Virus record (IMG/VR): IMGVR_UViG_3300003324_000599
Span: 1-20,521 of that record
DNA length: 20,521 nt
Strand: one strand, 5' to 3'
From: a virus
The position numbers and the translations under genes were made by a program. Below the pieces are notes generated by a model that saw only the letters and a list, made by a program, of their open reading frames with translations, was not told the DNA's origin and did no database searches. This document shows positions 1-7,335 of this stretch, piece by piece (the first letter of the stretch is position 1; each line of letters begins with the position of its first letter).

Positions 1-221
1 TGCTGCGGCGTGAGCTTCGCGTCCTTCACCTGCTGCTCGAGGGTCGTGACCTTCGCTTCGAGGGTCGACTTGTCGGTTGTGAGCGTGGCGACCTGGCCCT
101 CAGCCGTGTCGGCGCGGGCCTTCTCGTCGCGGACCTGGCCCTGCAGCTTCTCGATCGCGGCCTTGGCCTCGTCCGACACGTTCGGAACCTGAAGGCCGTC
201 GATGATCAGCGTGTGCGGCAT
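1..221 (-). CDS. Candidate internal in-frame product of the DUF2213 gene (scaffold-like)
   Basis: An ATG at 221 inside the DUF2213 gene, in the same frame, is preceded by GGAGAA at 228-233, about 6 nt from the start. That is a better ribosome site than the one for the full gene. The product would begin MPHTLIIDGLQVPNVSDEA and continue as a coiled-coil-like helix (EKLQGQVRDEKARADTAEG). Lambda Nu3 is made this way, from an internal start in protease gene C. That the same happens here is inference, and the C-terminus lies outside the window. Confidence 0.4.
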   Translation of the reverse strand, partial: MPHTLIIDGLQVPNVSDEAKAAIEKLQGQVRDEKARADTAEGQVATLTTDKSTLEAKVTTLEQQVKDAKLTPQ

Positions 222-920
222 TGTGACTTCTCCATCTTGGAGCCGGTTTCCCGGCTCACTGGGATTGCGCGTCTCACGACGGGCTGACCGGTCAGTTTTA
301 TCGCCGGTCGAACCGGGGTTGTAGGTTCGTTCGTCGGTGAAAATTGCGAGCAGTTCGTCGGCGGGGAGCGGGACGCATGCGGCGGCGTCGCTGATGCGGC
401 ACATCGGCCCTGCGCGGCCACGGTCCACGACCGCGACATGGTTGCCGCGAATCTGGCGCTGGATCGCATCATATTGCTCGCCGGCGTCAGTCTCTCCTGG
501 CTCGATGTCGATGACGCTCTTGTAGCCGTTCGACAGCTCGCGCTTGCCGCCCTCGACGTCGTCGATCGTCGCCTTGTCCATGAGCACGATGTCGAAGGCC
601 AAATAATCGCCGTCGCGCATCGCCTTGCCGATCGCGCCTTTCGCGTAGTCGCGCCAGTTATCGGCGGTCACCGGCTCGCGCGGGTGGTCGTTCGTCACCG
701 GCTTCATGAGGAAGCTCGCAACGCTATCCTGCGCGAAAACTTCCTCCTCCGGCCGATAGACCTTCACCGTCTGATCGGCGGCGAAATGCTCACCTTTCGG
801 GTCGATCTCGCGCCCGAGATAATCGTAGATGCCGGCGCGAGCAGCGCGGGCCCTCACGACCATGTAGCCGTCGGCCGTCTTGCGCGGATGGTCGAAGTTG
901 AGCTTGTCGGCGAACAGCAT
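1..920 (-). CDS. DUF2213 phage protein, putative capsid protease plus scaffold (3' end outside window)
   Basis: This frame is open from ATG at 920 to the left edge (306 codons, no stop seen), so the gene is partial at its C-terminus. The protein starts MLFADKLNFDHPRKTADGYM and contains YDYLGREID, VTNDHPREPVTADNW and KRELSNGY, which I recognise as the DUF2213 family found next to portal and MuF genes. The His in NDHP and the Ser in ELSNGY lie in an order that resembles HK97-type prohead proteases, so a head maturation protease is plausible but inferred. After about residue 200 a low-complexity linker leads to a coiled-coil-like, E/K/Q/A-rich tail, typical of scaffolding. It follows the MuF-like gene and a 58-aa gene with a 41-bp gap. 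The frame is continuous across the internal ATG at 221, so this is one gene, not two. Confidence 0.85.
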   Translation of the reverse strand, partial: MLFADKLNFDHPRKTADGYMVVRARAARAGIYDYLGREIDPKGEHFAADQTVKVYRPEEEVFAQDSVASFLMKPVTNDHPREPVTADNWRDYAKGAIGKAMRDGDYLAFDIVLMDKATIDDVEGGKRELSNGYKSVIDIEPGETDAGEQYDAIQRQIRGNHVAVVDRGRAGPMCRISDAAACVPLPADELLAIFTDERTYNPGSTGDKTDRSARRETRNPSEPGNRLQDGEVTMPHTLIIDGLQVPNVSDEAKAAIEKLQGQVRDEKARADTAEGQVATLTTDKSTLEAKVTTLEQQVKDAKLTPQ

Positions 921-921
921 G

Positions 922-937
922 GCCCGAAATTACGGGC
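922..937. other. Short stem-loop directly upstream of the DUF2213 start
   Basis: On the minus strand GCCCG and CGGGC pair perfectly around the loop TAATTT, ending one base before the ATG at 920. It occupies the place where a ribosome site would sit, so it might limit initiation of the full-length protein. A 5-bp stem in GC-rich DNA can also be chance. Confidence 0.3.
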
Positions 938-961
938 GCTCGCCGTCAGGCTGTAGGTTCG

Positions 962-1138
962 TTAGCCTTTCAGGAACGAAACCCGAAACTCGCGCCGATC
1001 GGGTGCGGTGCTCGTTAAGTAAATGAGCGCCTCGTCCTCAACCTCGCGCACTTCGCCGAGAGCGAAGCCGTTGTCGGCGGCGAACTTGGCCATGATCCGC
1101 TCCGCCGCTTCTCGTCGATTTTTCTCGGAGGTGTTCAT
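962..1138 (-). CDS. Small hypothetical phage protein, 58 aa
   Basis: Starts at ATG 1138, which overlaps the TGA of the MuF-like gene (ATGA, 4 nt), the same coupling used across this operon. The product begins MNTSEKNRREAAERIMAKFA and ends FRVSFLKG. It is charged, with a predicted N-terminal helix and a short beta-rich C-terminal half (GEVREVEDEALIYL). I see no signal peptide, membrane segment or known motif and do not recognise a family. Its place between the MuF-like gene and DUF2213 suggests a head-assembly or regulatory accessory. Coupling and the conserved operon position support it being real. Confidence 0.6.
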   Translation of the reverse strand: MNTSEKNRREAAERIMAKFAADNGFALGEVREVEDEALIYLTSTAPDRREFRVSFLKG

Positions 1139-1911
1139 TCGCCGAACGTTATCACCCCCTGCGCCGTGCATCCACAGTAAGGCGGAACGCCGGGCATGTC
1201 GTCGGCGGGAATGCCGGAGCCTTCCCAGGGGTAGACCTTCCCATCGCGCGCCTCGTGCCAGATGCGCGGGTGAGCCTTTGCCGAATGCCGCCACTTGAAG
1301 TGCGTGAGGCCCGCCTGCTGCTGGCGCGCACGGTTCAGCCGCTCGCCGAGCTTGATCGTCTGGTCGGAGGCGATGCGCCGCGCCCTGGAGCGAGCCATGC
1401 CGACCGTATCCCGGATCTCGCGAGCCACTTCCCGAGCTGGCTTGCGCTGTTGCAGTCCGGCGAAGATGGCGTTCGCGATCCGCCGGCGCGTCTCGTCGCT
1501 GATATCGCGGATGAGGCTGACGTTCCACGCGATTTGCGCCTGCAGCGTGTCCTCGACGTCGCCGGCCGTCAGGACCGTGTCGAGATCGACGTCCGTGGCC
1601 GAGAGGACGCTCGACACCCACTTGTCGCGTTGAACGGCTTCGACGCGCATGGCCCACTGGCGAAGATCGGGCGTCAGGAGGATGACGAGCCGCTGGATCT
1701 CGGCCGAAACCTCGTCGAGGCCGCCCTTGATGTCGTCGGCGCTGTCGGTGGTCAGCTCGAAGAGCGTTTTCTCATAGGCCGCGTTGATGCGCTCGGCAGC
1801 GGCGGCCCACGCCGCCGGAACCTTGAGATAGATGACGGCGAGCGCGTCGGCCTGCGCCTTGGTCGACGTGATGCGCGCGAGCGGAATCGGCTTCTTCGAC
1901 GGCCGTTTCAT
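1135..1911 (-). CDS. Phage head morphogenesis protein, Mu gpF / SPP1 gp7-like
   Basis: The C-terminus carries the minor-head-protein signature: HFKWRHSAKAHPRIWH, then DGKVYPWEG, then GVPPYCGCTAQ, with the Cys-x-Cys and spaced His residues typical of the MuF domain. The middle (ETRRRIANAIFAGLQQRKPA and REVAREIRDTVGMARSRARRIA) is the helical region that usually precedes it. Such proteins bind the portal and enter the procapsid with it. I chose ATG 1911 (258 aa). A GTG at 1944 would add 11 residues and overlap the upstream gene by 20 nt, and cannot be excluded. It lies one small gene plus the glycoside hydrolase downstream of the portal gene; an intervening hydrolase is unusual. Confidence 0.9.
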   Translation of the reverse strand: MKRPSKKPIPLARITSTKAQADALAVIYLKVPAAWAAAAERINAAYEKTLFELTTDSADDIKGGLDEVSAEIQRLVILLTPDLRQWAMRVEAVQRDKWVSSVLSATDVDLDTVLTAGDVEDTLQAQIAWNVSLIRDISDETRRRIANAIFAGLQQRKPAREVAREIRDTVGMARSRARRIASDQTIKLGERLNRARQQQAGLTHFKWRHSAKAHPRIWHEARDGKVYPWEGSGIPADDMPGVPPYCGCTAQGVITFGE

Positions 1912-1924
1912 CCGGCTCGCGAGA

Positions 1925-2158
1925 TCAATCTTTGTCGGTAGCACGGATGAAGTCCGCCTTCATGCGCTCGATGCAGCCGATCAGAGTCGATGCACTCGGG
2001 GCTTCGGACCAGTTCCAGTTCGAAGTTCCATCGCGATAGACAAGCGCAATGGCCACCGATGAGAGAGCGCCGTTGCGCGCATCTTTCAGAGCGCTCTCGA
2101 GCAGCTCGACGATGCCCGGGCCCGCCGGCTCGGCCTCGATGACGCGAAGGTCCGCCAT
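1925..2158 (-). CDS. Small hypothetical protein, 77 aa
   Basis: ATG 2158 shares one base with the TAA of the glycoside hydrolase gene (TAATG), indicating translational coupling. The product begins MADLRVIEAEPAGPGIVELL and contains SSVAIALVYRDGTSNWNWSE, a helix followed by strands, then a C-terminal helix. Small proteins of this look are frequent in phages and prophages of alphaproteobacteria, but I know of no function. No signal sequence or metal site is visible. A longer reading from 2203 would overlap the hydrolase and is less likely. Confidence 0.65.
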   Translation of the reverse strand: MADLRVIEAEPAGPGIVELLESALKDARNGALSSVAIALVYRDGTSNWNWSEAPSASTLIGCIERMKADFIRATDKD

Positions 2159-3387
2159 TACGCCGCGATCCTGATGAGCGTCAGCTGGTCCGCCGCGAAC
2201 CACTTGATCATATTTCCCGCGCCAACCGTTTGGGCCTCAGCGCTGAACGTCGGTTGGTAGATTTCGAAGTTCACGGCCTTGGCGAGGTTCACGGTCACCG
2301 GAAGCGCCGTCTCGATGTCGCGGCCGCGGTTCCAGCTGTCGACGTCGAGCCACAACGCGAGCAGGAACGAGCCGTCGCTCTTGCTCAAGGCCATCGACTT
2401 CAACGACGCCGGAGCGCCGGAGAACGAATAATCGAGCGCGCCGGAGCTAACGTAGCGGTCCTTCACCAGCGCCGCGAGGTTCTTGAGCGCGTTGAACGAC
2501 GGCTTCGGATTGGCCCGCAAATCGGTGAGGCCGAAATCCCCGCCGGCCTTGCCGTCGTCCATGAGCTGATACATGAACAGCTTCTCGACGCCGTAGCCGA
2601 ACGCATCGAAATAGTCCCTCAGCACGTACTTCGCTTGCGCCCTAAGGCTGATCGGCTGGTTGCCGGTCGGCGCCTGCCAGCCCGTTTCCGTCATCCATAT
2701 CGGCTTGCCGGGAGCGATGATCGCGGCGTTGCGAAGCGAGCTTTCCATCGTGCCGCCGCCGGTGAGCGTCGGCCGGCGGTTGCCCGAGTAATAATGGATG
2801 CAGCCCTTGTCGACGAAAGCGGAGATGTCGCCGAGCGCCTGGTAGTCGGCGAGCAGCCGCTTCCAGATCGAAGGCGCGATGATCGGCACTTCGCGGAACG
2901 AGGCGTCGGCCCTGACAGTGTCGTGAAGCCAGTGGCAGAAGTCGCGGAGGTTCGCGGTCCAGTTCGGCGGATGGCCGTTGTTATATTCGTTCGGCCCTTC
3001 GACGCCGGAGACGCGCTGAACGCCGACATATTGCTTGAGGAATGCGAGGTTCTTTTCAGCGGCCGTCTTGTCGAGCGTGTCGCCACTGCTGGCGACGAGC
3101 GTCGAGTTGATGCGGCCGCCATTGGCGAAGAACGGGCCGAGCTTCGTGATAAAGTCGCGGCTGGTCCCCACCTTGCCGCGCACGTTTGGAACGCCGAGCT
3201 CCACGAGGCGCTGCGGCCACGGGTTGGTGACGTACCAAGCATGGGCATTGAGGCCGAGCGCGTTGTAGAAGTTCACCGCCGGCACCGTCTGCGGCGCGGC
3301 GATCGCCTCGCCTGGCAGCGCCAGCGCGGCCGCAGTGGCGAGCGAGCCGCCGATGAACGTGCGGCGTGACAGCGGGAATCGAGTCAT
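2158..3387 (-). CDS. Tat-exported glycoside hydrolase-like protein, 409 aa
   Basis: The N-terminus is a twin-arginine signal: LSRRTFIGG at residues 6-14 (consensus SRRxFLK), a hydrophobic stretch, and an Ala-rich cleavage region near AIAAP at 29-32. The mature part resembles a clan-A (beta/alpha)8 glycoside hydrolase: EGPNEYN gives a candidate acid/base Glu134, IHYYSG lies near 197-202, and WMTETGW gives a candidate nucleophile Glu234. A beta-rich C-terminal part (about residues 320-409) follows. I cannot assign a GH family or substrate. ATG 3387 is well supported by AAGGGAAGGA just upstream; the frame extends farther upstream only through the portal gene. The gene sits between portal and MuF-like genes, where a folded, exported enzyme is not a head component. 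It looks like cargo that acts on host or neighbouring-cell polysaccharide. Confidence 0.85.
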   Translation of the reverse strand: MTRFPLSRRTFIGGSLATAAALALPGEAIAAPQTVPAVNFYNALGLNAHAWYVTNPWPQRLVELGVPNVRGKVGTSRDFITKLGPFFANGGRINSTLVASSGDTLDKTAAEKNLAFLKQYVGVQRVSGVEGPNEYNNGHPPNWTANLRDFCHWLHDTVRADASFREVPIIAPSIWKRLLADYQALGDISAFVDKGCIHYYSGNRRPTLTGGGTMESSLRNAAIIAPGKPIWMTETGWQAPTGNQPISLRAQAKYVLRDYFDAFGYGVEKLFMYQLMDDGKAGGDFGLTDLRANPKPSFNALKNLAALVKDRYVSSGALDYSFSGAPASLKSMALSKSDGSFLLALWLDVDSWNRGRDIETALPVTVNLAKAVNFEIYQPTFSAEAQTVGAGNMIKWFAADQLTLIRIAA

Positions 3388-3416
3388 CGTCCTTCCCTTC
3401 CGATGCCCCCGCGTGG

Positions 3417-5291
3417 TCACTCTTCCTCGACGGTCGACTTCCAGTCCTCGTTGACCTGTTCGAAGATCTCCGGGCCGAAGATCAGCTCGCCGCGGTAAGG
3501 CTCTACCGTCGATAGATCGAAGCCGTCCGGCGTCTCGTAGGTGAGCGTGATGTGCGGCGCGTAGTCGTCGTAATCCGAGCTCGCGCCCTTCGCGATCATG
3601 TCCTGATGTCGCCAGCTCAACGACGACGAGTTGAACAGCAGCACGGTCGCCTCTTTCAGGCTCCCGAACTCGTCGAGCATACGCGGTCCGCCAGGCGGAA
3701 CGCGGAGCTTGCCGTCGTTGTCCTGGTCCCACGGCTGACCCATGGCCATCCAGTCGACTGGCGTTCGCGAGTAAACGACCGTGACGTGCACCTCGTCGGC
3801 CGGTAGCGTCGTCGTGAAGCCCTGTCCCTTGGCCCACGCGATCACGTCGTCGGCATTGAGGAGCTTGCGGCTGACGTACAGCGTCCGCGGCGCAGCGTCG
3901 GTGAGCAGGCTAGCGGCCTGGTCCGCGGTGACCGTGCCCCGCTTCTCCATGGCCGAAAGCCGCTGCTCGAGCGTCTGCAGGTCCGCCTCGTTCTGGTCCG
4001 GCTCCGGATTGGCCTCTGCCTCTTCGAACGCGGCCTCGGAACCTGGCCACCGGCCGCTTTCGATGATGCGGTTCTTCGCCAGCGCGGAAAGCGCCTGGTC
4101 CGGCAAGAGGCCCGTATCGGAGTAGTTCTTGACCGTTTGCGACGCCTGGAACTCGATCGCCGCCGCATCCTTCTCGTCCATCACGCTCAATGGCGCGAAC
4201 TCGTAGTAGATGTCGGACGGCCGCGAGCCGAGCGCGGAGGGGATCAGCACCTCGTCGATCCGGTCGAGCGCCGGCGCCAGCAGCTCGTTCTGACGAGCCC
4301 GGATCATCGACAGGTAATCGCGTTCTTCTCCGTCTCCGTTCGATTGAAGGCCCTTGGGGCTGACGCCTAGGAGACGGGTGAGCGGGATATCGGCCGCGCC
4401 GGCCACGACGTTGAGGAACGCGAAGAGGATGTCGGGAATACCGGGCCAAGAGACCTCGCGCGTGTCCCATTCTTCCGCCCCGTCGAGGATCTTCGCCCGC
4501 CACGTCGACTGGCCAAGCTTCACGAGGCCAAGGCGGTCGAGCAGCTTCTTCTCGTAGTCCGCCGAGCCGACGTTCTGCATCAGGTCCGGGATCTTGTAGA
4601 CGTCGAGCTTCGCCTCATCGATCAGGGCCGCGAAGCCGCCCTGCGCGGTGTCGGCATTCTTCACCGCCTCGCCGATCGACTGCATGATCGGATCGCCCCA
4701 AAACCATGAGCCGGATTGGTAGTAGGCGCCCTCGGGCGCACGCTGGCCGACGAATGCGATGACGCGAGAAGGATGGAGTTTCACCTGCTGCCCATTGCCG
4801 CCCGTCAGGGTGAAGTAGTCGGGCTGCATGAACCACGGATCGGCCGGATCCAAGCGCGGCTGACCCTCGCCCAGCTGCTGGCGCGAGAGGACGTGGACGA
4901 ACTTGAGACCGTTGGCCTTCACGAGCCCGACGTTGAGCGGCTGCTCGGTGTTCGTGTCGCCGGTGCCGAGGATCAGCGCGCCGCCGCCGTAGAGGCGAGC
5001 CAGGATCAGGGCGCGCTGGCATTTGTAGGCGAGCTGCAGCCGCTTCTCTTCGGCCTCGACCTTCTCGATGTCGGCGGATTCGGCCTGCCAGTCGCGCCAC
5101 TCGCGCGTCATGTCGAACGGCGGGACGTCGACGATCTTCCGGACGAGCCAACTGGTCCGGTAGGCGGCTTCCGCCTCCTGGCCGGACATGACTTCGAACA
5201 GGTAGAAGGCGGCGGCCCGCTTGTCGGCCGTCGTGCCCATGCCGGACATGACGTTCACCAGACGATCGAAGAAGTGCGTCACCATGCCCAT
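3417..5291 (-). CDS. Portal protein (DUF1073 type) with C-terminal Acb1-like 2H phosphodiesterase domain
   Basis: The 624-aa product has two parts. Residues about 20-440 match the DUF1073 portal family (ARLYGGGALILG, HPSRVIAF, ADIPLTRLLGVSPKGLQSNG), which forms the DNA channel of the head. Residues about 465-624 form a 2H phosphoesterase-like domain with two His-x-Thr motifs, HVT at 502-504 and HIT at 580-582, the catalytic pairs of this superfamily. The wording around them (TLYVSRKLLNA, SRTPVDWM, YRGELIFGPEIFE) is like Acb1, the phage enzyme that destroys cyclic-nucleotide signals of CBASS defence. I recall that databases now name DUF1073 after Acb1. An acidic linker (EEAEANPEPDQNEADLQ) joins the two. 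A stop codon just upstream in frame fixes the start at ATG 5291 or a little later; no clear ribosome site is seen. Confidence 0.92.
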   Translation of the reverse strand: MGMVTHFFDRLVNVMSGMGTTADKRAAAFYLFEVMSGQEAEAAYRTSWLVRKIVDVPPFDMTREWRDWQAESADIEKVEAEEKRLQLAYKCQRALILARLYGGGALILGTGDTNTEQPLNVGLVKANGLKFVHVLSRQQLGEGQPRLDPADPWFMQPDYFTLTGGNGQQVKLHPSRVIAFVGQRAPEGAYYQSGSWFWGDPIMQSIGEAVKNADTAQGGFAALIDEAKLDVYKIPDLMQNVGSADYEKKLLDRLGLVKLGQSTWRAKILDGAEEWDTREVSWPGIPDILFAFLNVVAGAADIPLTRLLGVSPKGLQSNGDGEERDYLSMIRARQNELLAPALDRIDEVLIPSALGSRPSDIYYEFAPLSVMDEKDAAAIEFQASQTVKNYSDTGLLPDQALSALAKNRIIESGRWPGSEAAFEEAEANPEPDQNEADLQTLEQRLSAMEKRGTVTADQAASLLTDAAPRTLYVSRKLLNADDVIAWAKGQGFTTTLPADEVHVTVVYSRTPVDWMAMGQPWDQDNDGKLRVPPGGPRMLDEFGSLKEATVLLFNSSSLSWRHQDMIAKGASSDYDDYAPHITLTYETPDGFDLSTVEPYRGELIFGPEIFEQVNEDWKSTVEEE

Positions 5292-5335
5292 GAGCGGCCA
5301 AGGTTACTCATGGGGCGCTGGCGGCTGTAGGGCCG

Positions 5336-5590
5336 CTACCTCAGCGTCCGCTCCTTGCGGATCATGGCGACGGGGATGGTGAAGAGGTCGCAAGCCTGCG
5401 GCTCGTCACGGCTGTCCTGATAGCTCATCGCCAGCGTCAGCCTGTCTTCGGAGCGCTGGAGCTCGAAGCCTACGGTGATCACGACGACGGGGTTCACGTC
5501 CTCATCCGGCAAGCTCGAAACGTCGAACCAGTCATGGTTGCCGTTGTAGGCATCTTCCCACTCGACGAGCTTGAGGGGCGGGCGGGCCAT
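5336..5590 (-). CDS. Small hypothetical protein between terminase and portal, 84 aa
   Basis: ATG 5590 shares one base with the TGA of the terminase gene (TGATG). The product begins MARPPLKLVEWEDAYNG and is mostly short strands (NPVVVITVGFELQ, RLTLAMSYQD), ending RKERTLR. I recognise no domain, signal or membrane segment. The acidic, Trp-containing N-terminal third and small size would fit a connector or regulatory accessory, but that is only position-based. A 44-bp gap separates it from the portal start. Confidence 0.7.
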   Translation of the reverse strand: MARPPLKLVEWEDAYNGNHDWFDVSSLPDEDVNPVVVITVGFELQRSEDRLTLAMSYQDSRDEPQACDLFTIPVAMIRKERTLR

Positions 5591-7248
5591 CAGAGGTTGC
5601 TCAGCGTGTAGCTGCTAGCGCGCGGGCATGGCCAGTAGGCCATCACCACCGCGTCGGCCATGTTCGGCGAGCGTGTGCCCTCCGGCGTCTTGTTGACGAC
5701 CATCTTCAGCGCGCCGGTCTTGCCGCGCGTCGCCTGGCTCAGCTCCTTCCTCAGCTTCTGCAGGTTGGACAAGTCGGACGGCAGGCTGATGAGCGTCGCC
5801 GGATCGTGGCGTTCATCCTCCGTCACCGCTTTGTGCGTTCGCTCGAAGCGCCTGCGCAGTTCCCACCATCCCTGCGCCTTCAGGTTCGCGTAGAAGTCCT
5901 TGTTGAGCGGGCTCTCCTCGTCACGGCCGTCAGGCTCGACGCGCTGCTCGGGGTTTAGCACTGCGGCGCTCGCGGACCAGGCGACGAAATGCAGACCCTT
6001 GGGCAGCAGCGGCTTGCCGTCGCCGTCCTTCTCGCTGGCAAGGCGGTTGGCCTCGGATTTGACGCCGGCGCCGACGCCGATGCAGTCGTACTGGATATCG
6101 ACCGTGAGGCCCGACAGGTGCTCGACTGCCTTGCGCGTCGCTTCACCGACGTCGCCCTTGCCCCAGTCCTCGACGTGCTTCAGCACCACGCCCTTGCGCA
6201 GGGCGAGCGCATGGAGGTCACCGCCTTCGTCGGCCGGATCGAGACCGGCTGAATAGCCGCCGCTGTCGTCGAAGCCGAGCTTCAGGTGCGCATCGATCGC
6301 GCTCGTCACCCATGCGGCCGGAATGATCACGCCTTCGACGCTCGCCGAATAGTCGCGGTCGACCTCCTGCGCGAAGACGTGAAGCAGGCCGTCGCTCTCC
6401 GCCTTAGCCCTACGCTCGTCGTACCACCGCTGGTCCTTCGCCGGATGGTCGCGCCAGTCCATGATGAACACGTTGACGCGATCGCGGACCAGGGGCTTGC
6501 CCGGCCGATATTCGGTTCCCGCTTCCCGTCGGCGATGGAAGACGTTGCCGAGGCCGTTCACGCTCGAGATGTCGACCTGGCAGTTCGTGTTGTCAGCGAG
6601 CGCTGCCTCGATCTTCTCGGGCCGCTCGTAGTGCGCGCTCTCGTCCTTGAAGTAGATGAGCTTGCGCCCGCCGCGTCCGATGTTGTCGCCGGCCTCGCCG
6701 GTGATCGTCGCCCCGGTTTCGCGGTTCACCAGCTTCATGAACGGCATGTCGTCGGATTCGCTGAAGCCGGCCGGCAGCATGAACTTTGGCAGGTTGCGGA
6801 TCAGGATGCGCATCTTCTCGAAGATCGAGTCCGGATCACCGATCTTGTCGACGAGCTGCTCCTTGCGGCTTCCCCATCCAACCGCCGCGCCCGGCCAGTA
6901 GAGCCAGAGCCAGACGGAGAAGGCGCACGCGATCCAGGTCAGGCCCATGTCGCGCGACTTCTCGAACAACCCGTTCTGCTGCCCGCGGACCAGCGCATGA
7001 AGGAACTCGACGGCTTCGACCTGGCGCCGGAACAGCACGAACGGCATTGTCGTCGGAATGTCCGTGCCGGCGACGCGAGGGTCGTAGGTCACGGCCCAGT
7101 GATTGATCCACGCGACCGGATCGTCGCGGTAGCGCTCCTTCAGTCCGAAACGGAGAACGGCGTCGGCCCGGATCCTGCGGATGCGGTGCTGGCGAGCGGC
7201 ATATTCGGCGACGTAGTCGGGCGGCCATGGCTGACGCGGAGAAAGCAT
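5590..7248 (-). CDS. terL: Terminase large subunit
   Basis: ATPase-nuclease motor that cuts and packages phage DNA. At 552 aa it is of normal length. A Walker A-like element EKSRDMGLTW lies at residues 96-105. A Walker B-like strand LIYFKDE lies at 197-203, with Glu203 as the probable catalytic acid. The C-terminal RNase H-like nuclease starts at SAGLDPADEGGD (first acidic residues Asp337 and nearby) and ends near PNMADAVVMAY, whose Asp is the probable last metal ligand. ATG 7248 starts 3 nt after the stop of a 27-codon ORF that links it to the small terminase gene; no ribosome site is visible, so it probably depends on coupling. The TGA overlaps the next start. Confidence 0.95.
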   Translation of the reverse strand: MLSPRQPWPPDYVAEYAARQHRIRRIRADAVLRFGLKERYRDDPVAWINHWAVTYDPRVAGTDIPTTMPFVLFRRQVEAVEFLHALVRGQQNGLFEKSRDMGLTWIACAFSVWLWLYWPGAAVGWGSRKEQLVDKIGDPDSIFEKMRILIRNLPKFMLPAGFSESDDMPFMKLVNRETGATITGEAGDNIGRGGRKLIYFKDESAHYERPEKIEAALADNTNCQVDISSVNGLGNVFHRRREAGTEYRPGKPLVRDRVNVFIMDWRDHPAKDQRWYDERRAKAESDGLLHVFAQEVDRDYSASVEGVIIPAAWVTSAIDAHLKLGFDDSGGYSAGLDPADEGGDLHALALRKGVVLKHVEDWGKGDVGEATRKAVEHLSGLTVDIQYDCIGVGAGVKSEANRLASEKDGDGKPLLPKGLHFVAWSASAAVLNPEQRVEPDGRDEESPLNKDFYANLKAQGWWELRRRFERTHKAVTEDERHDPATLISLPSDLSNLQKLRKELSQATRGKTGALKMVVNKTPEGTRSPNMADAVVMAYWPCPRASSYTLSNL

Positions 7249-7251
7249 GCG

Positions 7252-7335
7252 CTAGCCCATCAGCATTTGGGCTTTCGCGCCGCGAGCGAGCATCTGCCTC
7301 AGGCCAACCTCGAGGATCTGCTCGGCTGTCATCAT
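7252..7335 (-). CDS. Tiny ORF between terminase subunits, 27 aa
   Basis: ATG 7335 shares one base with the TGA of the small terminase gene (TGATG) and the frame closes at TAG just before the large terminase ATG. The product begins MMTAEQILEVGLRQMLARGA, an amphipathic helix. It fills the whole gap, which suggests that ribosomes pass through it to reach terL. It could be a real micropeptide or only a coupling device. Confidence 0.4.
   Translation of the reverse strand: MMTAEQILEVGLRQMLARGAKAQMLMG

Noticed and set aside
320-963. 12-bp direct repeat TGTAGGTTCGTT at 320-331 and 952-963
   Set aside because: A short repeat, one copy inside the DUF2213 gene and one just upstream of it, with no other structure. 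It is probably chance or a minor duplication.
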